DNA from: an uncultured Bacteroidota bacterium
GTDB taxonomy: Bacteria; Bacteroidota; Bacteroidia; Bacteroidales; VadinHA17
Length of the DNA stretch: 42,435 bases
NCBI GenBank assembly: GCA_903844815.1
Contig: CAIMVD010000241.1
Coordinates: forward strand, 1-42,435
Direction of reading: 5' to 3'
Below are positions 35,567 to 42,435 of the stretch, piece by piece. The notes beneath the pieces are model-generated. The model saw nothing but the letters and a program-made list of their open reading frames with translations, did not search any database and had not been told where the DNA came from. The translations under genes were made by a program, and so were the position numbers. Position 1 is the stretch's first letter, and each line of letters begins with the position of its first letter.

Positions 35567-36424
35567 TCAGAATGACATTGATTCAGTGACTCTTCTGAAT
35601 TTTTCATTGATCTTTTCATTTTTTGAAATCTTTTCAGCATTTACGTCAAGCAGTTTTTTCAGTTTTTCCTTATCAGGCTCAGGACCAACATACTTAAAGT
35701 TACCCTCTCCAAACTGACTGACATACCAGGCACGTGATCGGATCTTTTTTGCACTTACTGAGGTAATGTCAACATCATAATTTGATTCAGAAGTAGAATA
35801 AAATAAATAGTCGGTAACTGTAAAGGGTTGCAGTCCGTCAACAATGCGCTGATTGGGAAAGTACAAATGATATGCGGCTGCCCTGGCTGCATCAAGAGTT
35901 AAAAAGGCCGACATACGATGGTCGGTTTTATGCCATTTCATCGAGGAAGATCCCGGATCCATACTTATTACGGCATCAGGACGGTATTTCCTGATCAATC
36001 TGCAAACCTGTTCACAAAGTTCTTTTTGCGGAACATATTCAAGCATTCCATCATCATATCCCAGGCAAATGAAAGTAGAATTTTCGGGAGTTATTCCCAT
36101 CTCTCCGCATGCTTTTTCTGACTCTGTTTTCCTTATCTGGGCAAGCCGCTCACTTGTCATTTCCAGATCGCGCGAGCCTTTGTTTCCTGTGGTATACCAT
36201 ACCATAATAATCTTGTTGCCGTTGGCCTTAAGTAAAGATAGTGTACCAAGACTGCTGCTCTCATCATCCTGGTGCGGACCAAACCACATTATGGTTTTAT
36301 TTGTCCATTTCGTTATGTCATCAGGAGGAGTAGGGACTCTTGTTCCTGTTTGGGCTGATACGGTCACTGAGAGAAATGTGATCAGCAGACTGATTAAAAA
36401 TAATGTCATCTGTCGGGTTTTCAT
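35567..36424 (-). CDS. PIG-L/LmbE family deacetylase, secreted
   Basis: This is a 285-residue zinc-dependent N-acetylglucosamine-type deacetylase fold. It has a signal peptide (about 1-25), the metal motif PHQDDE in MWFGPHQDDESSSLG, a later Asp/His site in SMDPGSSSMKWHKTDHR, and the typical RKTESEKACGEMGI helix. Members deacetylate GlcNAc-containing lipids, sugars or thiols. Here the export signal points to a periplasmic or surface glycan substrate. It is transcribed alone, convergent with the PorP/SprF gene. Confidence 0.9.
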   Translation of the reverse strand: MKTRQMTLFLISLLITFLSVTVSAQTGTRVPTPPDDITKWTNKTIMWFGPHQDDESSSLGTLSLLKANGNKIIMVWYTTGNKGSRDLEMTSERLAQIRKTESEKACGEMGITPENSTFICLGYDDGMLEYVPQKELCEQVCRLIRKYRPDAVISMDPGSSSMKWHKTDHRMSAFLTLDAARAAAYHLYFPNQRIVDGLQPFTVTDYLFYSTSESNYDVDITSVSAKKIRSRAWYVSQFGEGNFKYVGPEPDKEKLKKLLDVNAEKISKNEKINEKFRRVTESMSF

Positions 36425-36740
36425 GGTAAAATAGTTGTTAGTTTTTTAAATAATAAAAGTGCATAAAATTATTCAATCTTATGTGGTTCATTATTTTTTC
36501 CGGAGGTTTCAAATATGGTATGTTTCAGCCTCCCTGCAATAAATAAAAACTTATTCAGGCAATAAACAATAAGTCTGAAAAGGGAGATGAAAATGATTAT
36601 ACCTTCTTATTTGAGCCTGCTCCGAAAAGTCTTTTTTTGCCACCAAGGCGCAAAGGCACGAAGACACGCCAAGGTAATTCATTAATATTATGCACTTTGT
36701 GAACCTTAGCGTCTTCGTGTCTTTGTGGTAATTGTATTTA
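36425..36740. other. intergenic region holding an inverted repeat
   Basis: The first ~180 bases are AT-rich with no ORF or consensus promoter; CATATTTG on the minus strand (about 36513-36520) is one base from a -7 box for the PIG-L gene. The remainder is the inverted repeat at 36613-36762. Confidence 0.4.
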
Positions 36741-36762
36741 TTATCCTTTTCGGAGTGGGCTC
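36613..36762. repeat. nested inverted repeat overlapping the end of a small membrane-protein gene
   Basis: The outer arms GAGCCTGCTCCGAAAAG (36613-36629) and CTTTTCGGAGTGGGCTC (36746-36762) pair with two mismatches. The inner arms CAAAGGCACGAAGAC (36651-36665) and GTCTTCGTGTCTTTG (36711-36725) pair with one mismatch, inside the widely seen CCACCAAGGC...GACAC dispersed-repeat motif. The right outer arm supplies the last codons of the minus-strand gene ending at 36741. It may also act as that gene's terminator. Confidence 0.7.
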
Positions 36763-36956
36763 TTATTTTGATTTATATAAATAAAAAGAAGAATTACCGT
36801 TGTAACAAGTAAAAAGCTGTTGGCGCCAAGAAAATAACTGGCAATATATACAGCCTGAAGTTTATGTTTCAGAGTTAATAAGGAAACTGCTCCGATCAGG
36901 AATAATATTCCTCCGATACCGGCAGAAACATAAGCAATCCACTTTAAAGCTTTCAT
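36741..36956 (-). CDS. small two-TM membrane protein, hypothetical
   Basis: This 71-residue protein has two predicted TM helices (about 7-28 and 38-60) and a short charged tail, SPLRKG. The tail is encoded by the right arm of the inverted repeat, so the native C-terminus may have been replaced when the repeat inserted. It follows the PIN toxin gene by 22 bp on the same strand and may be read through from it. Function unknown; the coding call rests on the coherent TM pattern. Confidence 0.5.
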   Translation of the reverse strand: MKALKWIAYVSAGIGGILFLIGAVSLLTLKHKLQAVYIASYFLGANSFLLVTTVILLFIYINQNKSPLRKG

Positions 36957-36978
36957 GAGTTAAAATCTTCTTATATTT

Positions 36979-37419
36979 TTATCTCTTCTTCGTCATTTCT
37001 AAGAGTTCCCTAGTCGAGATAAATTTATTCCATCCTTTTTGAATCAGACCTCTTTGAAGAGTTTTATCTCCGCTCCACAGTTTTCCACGAATATGATCGG
37101 CTAATGCTATAAATTCAGTATCATCAATATCTATACTTCCTGATAAGTCTTCGGCATTTGTCAAAATTTCAGTTGGTATCAGTTCTGCATCAATGAATCT
37201 TATCTTTTTAGTAATTAATTGTATTGAGATAGAGAGTTCGGGATCAGATAAACCTGAGAATTGTTTTAATTTATTTTTGTGTTTTTGAATCTCTTTGAAA
37301 AGAAGATCCGTCGAGTAAAAATGAATTTTTGATTTTGGTTGTAATATTACACGGGCAATTAAGCTATTAGTATTAAGAATTGCGCTGAATGCTATGTTTG
37401 TGTCAACTACAATTCTCAT
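36979..37419 (-). CDS. PIN-domain toxin of a type II toxin-antitoxin pair
   Basis: This is a 146-residue PIN-domain ribonuclease with the acidic metal-binding residues in place: D6 (VVDTN), E43, D99/D100 (SIDIDDTEF) and D118 (GDKTL). The length is normal for PIN toxins. Such toxins cut tRNA, rRNA or mRNA when free of antitoxin. The start overlaps the antitoxin stop by 4 bp (ATGA), the classic antitoxin-first layout. The target RNA is unknown. Confidence 0.88.
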   Translation of the reverse strand: MRIVVDTNIAFSAILNTNSLIARVILQPKSKIHFYSTDLLFKEIQKHKNKLKQFSGLSDPELSISIQLITKKIRFIDAELIPTEILTNAEDLSGSIDIDDTEFIALADHIRGKLWSGDKTLQRGLIQKGWNKFISTRELLEMTKKR

Positions 37420-37619
37420 TTTATAAGTTTTGCTTTTCTCTTATTCCATCGTCCTTTTTTAATTTTGCTGACAAAAGCATCAACATCTGATTGGTTGGCC
37501 TTTGATAATCTGGTTACTTCCTTGTACTGAAACCAATCTTTCAAATCCTGCAAATCATCAATATTTATATCTCCGGAAAGTCGTATAATTATTTCGTTAT
37601 CTGTCCTCTCTATGATCAT
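37416..37619 (-). CDS. antitoxin of the PIN pair
   Basis: This 67-residue protein precedes and overlaps the PIN toxin by 4 bp. Its N-terminal beta segment (IIIRLSGDINIDDLQDL) and basic C-terminal tail (KKGRWNKRKAKLIK), the likely toxin-wrapping part, fit an antitoxin, but no ribbon-helix-helix or AbrB motif is evident. Identification rests mainly on context. Its promoter is probably the -7 box at 37634-37641. Confidence 0.75.
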   Translation of the reverse strand: MIIERTDNEIIIRLSGDINIDDLQDLKDWFQYKEVTRLSKANQSDVDAFVSKIKKGRWNKRKAKLIK

Positions 37620-37633
37620 CTTATTATTTTTTA

Positions 37634-37641
37634 CAAATATA
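37634..37641 (-). promoter_or_regulatory. -7 element of the toxin-antitoxin operon
   Basis: On the minus strand this reads TATATTTG, a perfect TAnnTTTG box, 14 bases before the antitoxin ATG. This implies an almost leaderless transcript. No -33 box at normal spacing was found. Confidence 0.4.
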
Positions 37642-37778
37642 CAAAGAATCTTTAACTCAGTAATTTAATAATCTTTTATCCAACATGGATTATCCGGACC
37701 AATTTGAGCCACAGTTGCGGATAGATAAACTGCGAAAATATTTCCTGACTTGTCCATTTTAGTACTGAAAATTAAGGG

Positions 37779-37916
37779 ATGTCAGGTAAACAAGGTTTTT
37801 TCACTCCTTTACAACCAAATGCGGCAATGTGGGTTAATAAAAGTCGCAAACTGCCAGACAGGAGATCTGTTCACGATTGTAAATCATTCCTGAATAATAT
37901 AAAAAATGGATTTTAA
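37779..37916 (+). CDS. possible 45-residue small ORF in the toxin-antitoxin/GH17 gap
   Basis: ATG at 37779 opens 45 codons to TAA at 37914-37916, basic in the middle (NKSRKLPDRRS) with one Cys. No family is recognised and no promoter box precedes it. It could be a remnant of a mobile gene or chance. The rest of 37620-37923 holds only the operon promoter and AT-rich sequence. Confidence 0.15.
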   Translation: MSGKQGFFTPLQPNAAMWVNKSRKLPDRRSVHDCKSFLNNIKNGF

Positions 37917-37923
37917 CGATGGT

Positions 37924-39774
37924 TTATTTCGAAATAAGCAATTTTTTCACCTGAGAATATTTTCCAACCTGCAGCCTGCAAAAAAATATGTTTCCTGATT
38001 GGTTCTCAGCGCTCCATTCTTGTATATAGGTGCCTGCAGGTAAGTCCTCATTTGCAAGTGTTATTATTTCCTTACCGGTTGAATCATATATTTTAAGCGT
38101 CACAAATGCCTTGAGTCGGGTGGTGAATTCAATTTTGGTTGATGAGGTGAAAGGATTTGGATAGTTCTGCTCAAGATAAAAGTCCTCAATTACCATGTTA
38201 AGTGGATCCATTATTCCGATTGACATATCTTCTTCAAAAACAATATCATCCAGATATACTGTGCAGCCTGATGGATTCTGCTGGTAATTAGTGACCCAGC
38301 AAAATCCACCGATCACATTGCTTAAATCCTTATTCGCGAGGTTGATTGTATACTTCTGCCATTCAGAACTCAGGACAATTATACCCGTAGTCATTGATGA
38401 ATAGGAATCATGATAAGGCAGGGAAGCATCAAGGATTCCTCCGGTCATAAATTCAGCTTTTTCTCCGCCTTTCATTCCCCTGGCCCAAAAACTTAATTTT
38501 ACTTTTTTGCTTTTATCAATGGCATAACCCGGATAGATTCCCCAATTGTTTACCGGGAATTGCCAGTAAAATCCACCCCAGTTATTTAATGAAGGCTTAT
38601 ATGAGATCCTTATGCAGCTGTTATCTGAGTGTGGATTATCCGCTGATGAGATGTCAATAATATCCTTTGCGTTATTGTATATGGAGTCATTTTGGAATAT
38701 TGTTGCGAGTTCGCCCATCCACCCGCTGGGTGTGAAACCATTAGTGGAGTCGCATCCGTCAGAATAGATGAATAAGGGCAAGGTGGCATTCTTAGCCGGA
38801 ATTGATCTGGATGTTCTCGAAAGCCCGGCTTGCCCGGCTTCAGGAATCAGATCTGCCATATGAGGCTTGAGAGCTCCGTCAGTATTATAGAAACCCCAGT
38901 GCTGGCCAATTTCATAGGTGGATTCAACCTTCCATTTCTCGTCGAAAATTTCGAATAAAAAGTATTGAATATTATTCTGCGAGGCAACAGCAAGGAAATC
39001 ATTTATATACTTCTTCTGGTTTGCGTCGCCGGGTACTGCACTTCCTCTCGGCTTTCCATCTGAAGGCCATCCTGTTTCACCTATGACTATTGGTTTGCCA
39101 GGGTAGGCTGACTTTAGAAGGTTATATTTTTCAAGCAGGTAATTTGCAGCATTATCAATTGGTATGCCATCCCAGAAAGGATAGATATGTACATAGATGA
39201 CATCTACTGCAGTTGCAAGGTTGGGATGTTCCAGCCAGGTATTCCATATCTCGGAGGTTGAGACCGGAAGAGAAGTTTGGCTTTTTACTTTGTTTATGTA
39301 TCCTATCAGTTCCTGTTCGGTGATATCATTTCTCAGTAGTACCTCGCATCCTACATTAAGACCCTTAACATTTGTCAGTGCCAGTTTTGAAATTTTAATG
39401 AGATTGTCAGTCTGCTTTTCATTTTCACAAGTAAATTGTGATATCCAGGCTCCGGGATAGCAATCCACTCCTGCTTTCTGGCTCAGTGCGGGTATCTTTT
39501 CAAGAGTAGAGTTTGTGCCGTAGGTTCTGATTGATTGGGTTAAAACTGAGATAAGGCTCATATCCTGAGATAATTCTTCAAGGGAAGGATGAATGTCGTT
39601 GTCAGGATTCTCAGTATCGCGATATCCGCTATAGCATAAGCCGTTAAATTTCCCGGCTGAGACGAGGCCGACAGATGTATTGCTGCTTGTACGCGGTTCT
39701 TGTCCGGCTAATCGGGGTGCAGAAAGAACTATTGATGTAAACAGAAAGATCAGGAAGAGAAACTTTGTTTGCAT
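37924..39774 (-). CDS. secreted GH17-like beta-1,3-glucanase with carbohydrate-binding and T9SS domains
   Basis: This 616-residue protein has a signal peptide (about 1-24) and a GH17 TIM barrel (about 40-300). The acid/base candidate is E144 in VGCEVLLRND and the nucleophile E233 in IGETGWPSDG. The residue before E144 is Cys rather than the plant Asn; fungal-type GH17 enzymes have Ser there, and the rest of the motif also fits that branch. A jelly-roll, CBM-like domain spans about 340-525 (KLSFWARGMKGG; CTVYLDDIVFEE). A type-A T9SS sorting tail (535-616: NYPNPF..., LPAGTY) follows. It likely cleaves beta-1,3-glucans at the cell surface. It lies 41 bp after the outer-membrane protein gene, so probably one transcript. 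Confidence 0.9.
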   Translation of the reverse strand: MQTKFLFLIFLFTSIVLSAPRLAGQEPRTSSNTSVGLVSAGKFNGLCYSGYRDTENPDNDIHPSLEELSQDMSLISVLTQSIRTYGTNSTLEKIPALSQKAGVDCYPGAWISQFTCENEKQTDNLIKISKLALTNVKGLNVGCEVLLRNDITEQELIGYINKVKSQTSLPVSTSEIWNTWLEHPNLATAVDVIYVHIYPFWDGIPIDNAANYLLEKYNLLKSAYPGKPIVIGETGWPSDGKPRGSAVPGDANQKKYINDFLAVASQNNIQYFLFEIFDEKWKVESTYEIGQHWGFYNTDGALKPHMADLIPEAGQAGLSRTSRSIPAKNATLPLFIYSDGCDSTNGFTPSGWMGELATIFQNDSIYNNAKDIIDISSADNPHSDNSCIRISYKPSLNNWGGFYWQFPVNNWGIYPGYAIDKSKKVKLSFWARGMKGGEKAEFMTGGILDASLPYHDSYSSMTTGIIVLSSEWQKYTINLANKDLSNVIGGFCWVTNYQQNPSGCTVYLDDIVFEEDMSIGIMDPLNMVIEDFYLEQNYPNPFTSSTKIEFTTRLKAFVTLKIYDSTGKEIITLANEDLPAGTYIQEWSAENQSGNIFFCRLQVGKYSQVKKLLISK

Positions 39775-39815
39775 AAATTTCCGGTTATTAAATTACAGGG
39801 AGCCATTACACTTGC

Positions 39816-41186
39816 TTAAAATAAATATCTGAATCCCATTCTAAGAGTAGAATAGTAACAGTCAGGGTTTTGCAAAGAGAACAACGCATTCTCATCTGAT
39901 TTGAATTTTGCATGAACTCGTGCAACCTGAAGATCAAGCTTTATTGTTTTAAAGAAATTCCCTTCCAGGGCTATACCCCCGAACCAGTCAATTTCCTTTA
40001 ACTCAGAAATTACAGATGAGCCGTTTTGCATAATCTCAAATTTGGAATAGCGATACCATCCTTTTTCAGCCACAATTTCCAGTTTGTTAGGCATAAGCAC
40101 GTTGGAGCCTCCCATGAGTTTAAGGATAAGCTCTCTGTTATTCCCTCCATAAAGAACCGGATAGGTAATACAGACAGGCAAACTGAAGCTGTTTCTGGTC
40201 ATGAATCCCTTCCCTTCGGGATGAAGAGAATAATATATGTAAGCTGTTCCGCTGTCGGGATTATCAGGGTTTGTAATGTCGTTGGTAACATACCATTTTC
40301 TGTAAGTATTTACTTCCCAAATATGGTCCGGTTCAACCATCATTGTGGTCCTCAGTGAAATATTGGCAATGCCCCAAAAACTTACATTTATAAGATCCAA
40401 ATATAAATTCCCGCCTGCTTTCACAGTAACACGGTTATTTCCTATGATATAATTTTTAGTATTGCTCTCCGGAAGTAAATCATTTTTCCTGTTATTTACG
40501 TCCTCAGGATGAGGCAGCACTTTTCTTAAATCACTGGAAATATCTGCTATTTCAAATTCATAATCAGAATTACGACCAAATCCCAATCCAAAACTGAATT
40601 TTTGTTTTTCCGAAACCTGAGTATATTCGGCTAAGGAAAGGAGGCCGACAGGGTTCTTGGGGGGTACTAACTTACTGCAGATTCCATTAGCAAGTTTTGT
40701 AATTGCAGAATTAACTATAAAATTCTTTACAAGTAATTCCTGGGGTGTGAGGGTTTGTTCTTTAGAAGCGACCAAAGTACCATTTTTATCCAGGACTTCA
40801 GCGCGAAGAATAATATTACCTAAACTTCTTTTTTCAATTGAGGTGAAGAGGCAATAATTAAAAGTCCGTTTCATAATTCCTTCAGCTCGTTTCAGGAATT
40901 CAGTATTGTCATACTCCTGAATTTTCATCAGCATTTTCATTACTTCCTCATCCATACCGGGAAGAATAAGGCTTTCACAATTATTTAAGGCATAGTATAC
41001 CCTTCTGGCCAGGTTCAGTGATCTGATGGCGATATCAACAGGATCATTCTCTTTTAAGTCAAGGGGAAGACTTGTTTTTGGATGTATAATTACGACCCTG
41101 GATGAATCACTGGATTCTCCGTTAACGGAATAGACAGGCCAGGATAGAAAGAATAATAAGGCTAAAAGTTTGTTGCAGTTTTTCAT
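39816..41186 (-). CDS. predicted outer-membrane protein with N-terminal soluble domain
   Basis: Taking the ATG at 41186 gives 456 residues and a good signal peptide (MKNCNKLLALLFFLSW...SVNG); an upstream in-frame ATG at 41225 would add 13 polar residues. The first ~190 residues look like an alpha/beta domain (AIRSLNLARRVYYALNNCESL; IILRAEVLDKNGTLVASKEQ), similar in feel to CsgG/TolB-like periplasmic parts. The rest is beta-rich and ends YYSTLRMGFRYLF, a typical barrel terminus. No family recognised. It lies between the PEGA protein and GH17 genes on the same strand, suggesting a joint envelope role. Confidence 0.65.
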   Translation of the reverse strand: MKNCNKLLALLFFLSWPVYSVNGESSDSSRVVIIHPKTSLPLDLKENDPVDIAIRSLNLARRVYYALNNCESLILPGMDEEVMKMLMKIQEYDNTEFLKRAEGIMKRTFNYCLFTSIEKRSLGNIILRAEVLDKNGTLVASKEQTLTPQELLVKNFIVNSAITKLANGICSKLVPPKNPVGLLSLAEYTQVSEKQKFSFGLGFGRNSDYEFEIADISSDLRKVLPHPEDVNNRKNDLLPESNTKNYIIGNNRVTVKAGGNLYLDLINVSFWGIANISLRTTMMVEPDHIWEVNTYRKWYVTNDITNPDNPDSGTAYIYYSLHPEGKGFMTRNSFSLPVCITYPVLYGGNNRELILKLMGGSNVLMPNKLEIVAEKGWYRYSKFEIMQNGSSVISELKEIDWFGGIALEGNFFKTIKLDLQVARVHAKFKSDENALFSLQNPDCYYSTLRMGFRYLF

Positions 41187-41219
41187 CCGTATATAATTTT
41201 GATTTGAAAGGTCGGATTG

Positions 41220-41280
41220 AACCACACATGATTGAAAATATATTCATACCTGCTTATGCCTGTGCTTAATCATGTGGGTT
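41220..41280. repeat. inverted repeat between PEGA and outer-membrane protein genes
   Basis: AACCACACATGATT (41220-41233) pairs with AATCATGTGGGTT (41268-41280) with one bulge. There is no T-run, so it may be a processing site or attenuator rather than a terminator. Confidence 0.45.
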
Positions 41281-41290
41281 TCATTTTAAT

Positions 41291-42064
41291 TTAAAGTGGT
41301 TTAAAAGCGTCCATTGTAACCAATATCAGATCAGTACCAGCTAAATTACAGTTTATGGTGTATTGATATTTTTCTGTGTCGGAAGGCCTGTAAATCAGAG
41401 TGACATTCTGTTGATTGGATTTAAGATCGACAGTGAACTTATTGTTTGGTGGCGTACCCATATTCTGATCTTCAACAAATAGTGATACATATTTGATGTC
41501 AATTTCGCCTGAAACCCAAAATCTGAATGTCCTGATTACTGAACTTTCACGATTAGCTAAAGTATCTGAATTATCGGGCAGTTCAATCCTGATCCTGGGT
41601 GATTCGGGATGTATGACATTATTCCTGTTCGGACTCTGGCTCACCGAAACCGTATCCTGATCTGGCAAGGGGATTAGTGTCCCAAAAACTGTAGTAGGCG
41701 ATCTTGGCTCAATACGGACCTCGTGAGTATACTTGGAATAAAAGCCTTTTTTTTGAATTCTGAGTATGTAGGTTCCGATGTGCAACTTCATTACTTCGAT
41801 TTTAGCTAACGAATCACTGTCGGTTGATATATATTTTGTAATTCCTAAAAAATCGTCATTAATATAAATTCTGGCACTGTCAGTATTACACAAAACTATC
41901 AGTTTACCATTTCTGGGGGCCAGTTGATTTATTATGATCCCCGTCACCAATGCCATCAAAGCCCCTAAGAAAATTAAAATAAGTTCCTTCTTCCAGTTTG
42001 TTCTTATTGAATCTTCCTTATCAGGGTTTGGGCTGCCTTTTTTTTGCCGTCTTTCCATTTGCAT
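41291..42064 (-). CDS. PEGA-domain membrane protein
   Basis: This 257-residue protein has a charged N-terminus, one TM helix (about 28-47, LILIFLGALMALVTGIIIN) and a PEGA-type domain (about 53-125: KLIVLCNTDSARIYINDDFLG, then YILRIQKKGFYSKYTHEVRI). A Ser/Pro-rich linker and a C-terminal beta domain (about 175-257) follow. PEGA domains are extracytoplasmic binding modules in surface or signalling proteins. The Met at residue 3 is an alternative start. It is the first gene of the minus-strand group leading to the GH17 enzyme. Ligand unknown. Confidence 0.72.
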   Translation of the reverse strand: MQMERRQKKGSPNPDKEDSIRTNWKKELILIFLGALMALVTGIIINQLAPRNGKLIVLCNTDSARIYINDDFLGITKYISTDSDSLAKIEVMKLHIGTYILRIQKKGFYSKYTHEVRIEPRSPTTVFGTLIPLPDQDTVSVSQSPNRNNVIHPESPRIRIELPDNSDTLANRESSVIRTFRFWVSGEIDIKYVSLFVEDQNMGTPPNNKFTVDLKSNQQNVTLIYRPSDTEKYQYTINCNLAGTDLILVTMDAFKPL

Positions 42065-42406
42065 ACAATGTATATTTAAATGGGTTTTAGTTCAGGTTTC
42101 AGCGCTGGTTCTGCATCAGTTTTCCTTCAACTTCCTGGCTGAAGTTTAAAAAGTCTATAAAATATTTAGCACAACTTACTGACAGTAATCTCATAAAGTT
42201 ATTTATTATTTTAAAACGGACACACTATTTTCCGAAAAAAACTTTAGATGTTTAGATTTTATTTTAGTTGGAGAACACTTAATCAAATTGTTTTAATTTT
42301 ACATTTCTAGATTTATTTAATATGAGTATCAGGAATGAATAGCAATAATCCGGAAAAATACTAAACCCTGGCAATAGCATTTTAATCGCTTAATCTACAG
42401 TTATAT
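42065..42406. other. AT-rich intergenic region, no gene seen
   Basis: No convincing ORF, RNA gene or -7 box for the PEGA gene was found. It is strongly AT-rich around 42200-42330. Confidence 0.4.
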
Positions 42407-42435
42407 AAGATCCCTCGCTTCGCTTCGGGATGACA
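42407..42435. repeat. left arm of a third copy of the hairpin-element family, cut by the window end
   Basis: The arm starts AAGATCCCTCGC and ends TTCGGGATGACA, the same as the arms at 22794 except that ATTCC...GGAAT has become ATCCC...GGGAT. The change is made on both sides, so the palindrome is kept. The rest of the element lies outside the window. Confidence 0.7.

Noticed and set aside
36069-36434. 121-codon + strand ORF
   Set aside because: It is antisense to the PIG-L deacetylase, whose motifs are complete.

Overview
The window reads as a chromosomal segment of a member of the Bacteroidota, probably an environmental or anaerobic Bacteroidales-like lineage. The evidence is a PorP/SprF protein beside a giant PKD protein with a gliding-motility-type C-terminal domain, a secreted GH17 enzyme with a type IX secretion (T9SS) sorting tail, an MG2/TonB-plug protein, a CotH-kinase lipoprotein, several promoter-like TAnnTTTG elements, and weak Shine-Dalgarno sequences. 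No rRNA, tRNA, CRISPR array, phage or intact insertion sequence was recognised. The genus cannot be fixed from the sequence alone.

Layout. 1-5.1 kb: a nested palindrome, an M48 metalloprotease lipoprotein, a second nested inverted repeat, an MG2/TonB-plug envelope protein and a secreted sialidase, all on +. 5.1-8 kb: a 266-bp nested hairpin element, a pirin-MarR pair and an opposing metallophosphoesterase. 8-13.1 kb: a CHASE/PAS hybrid histidine kinase facing a two-gene unit on the minus strand (radical SAM protein with a helix-hairpin-helix plus its DUF4130-type partner), a conserved but biochemically uncharacterised putative DNA repair or modification pair. 13.2-19.2 kb: an Rrf2 regulator with four cysteines and a small membrane protein, divergent from a five-gene phosphate-uptake operon (outer-membrane porin, PstS-like protein with an EF-hand loop, PstC, PstA, PstB; no PhoU). 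19.2-22.6 kb: a MacB/FtsX-type permease and a dimethylarginine dimethylaminohydrolase, both minus. 22.8-27.2 kb: a second nested hairpin element, a CotH lipoprotein, an outer-membrane barrel protein, and a lipoprotein/WalJ-type hydrolase pair. 27.4-35.5 kb: the 2313-residue PKD adhesin-like protein followed by PorP/SprF. 35.5-42.1 kb: a PIG-L deacetylase, an inverted repeat that overlaps the end of a small membrane-protein gene, a PIN toxin-antitoxin pair, and a minus-strand group comprising a PEGA-domain membrane protein, a predicted outer-membrane protein and a GH17 beta-glucanase with a T9SS tail. The window ends inside a third copy of the hairpin family.

How the parts relate. The porin-PstSCAB operon appears to supply each envelope layer of one uptake route. 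The PKD protein and PorP/SprF are probably a secreted surface protein and its T9SS-associated membrane partner. The GH17 enzyme, sialidase and PIG-L protein suggest use or remodelling of glycans. Most other genes look like independent housekeeping or accessory units.

The most interesting structures are: (i) a family of long nested inverted repeats with fixed architecture but diverged sequence and compensating base changes; (ii) reciprocal cysteine loss in two adjacent repeats of the giant protein; (iii) the radical-SAM/DUF4130 pair; and (iv) a phosphate operon with its own porin and an EF-hand-bearing binding protein.
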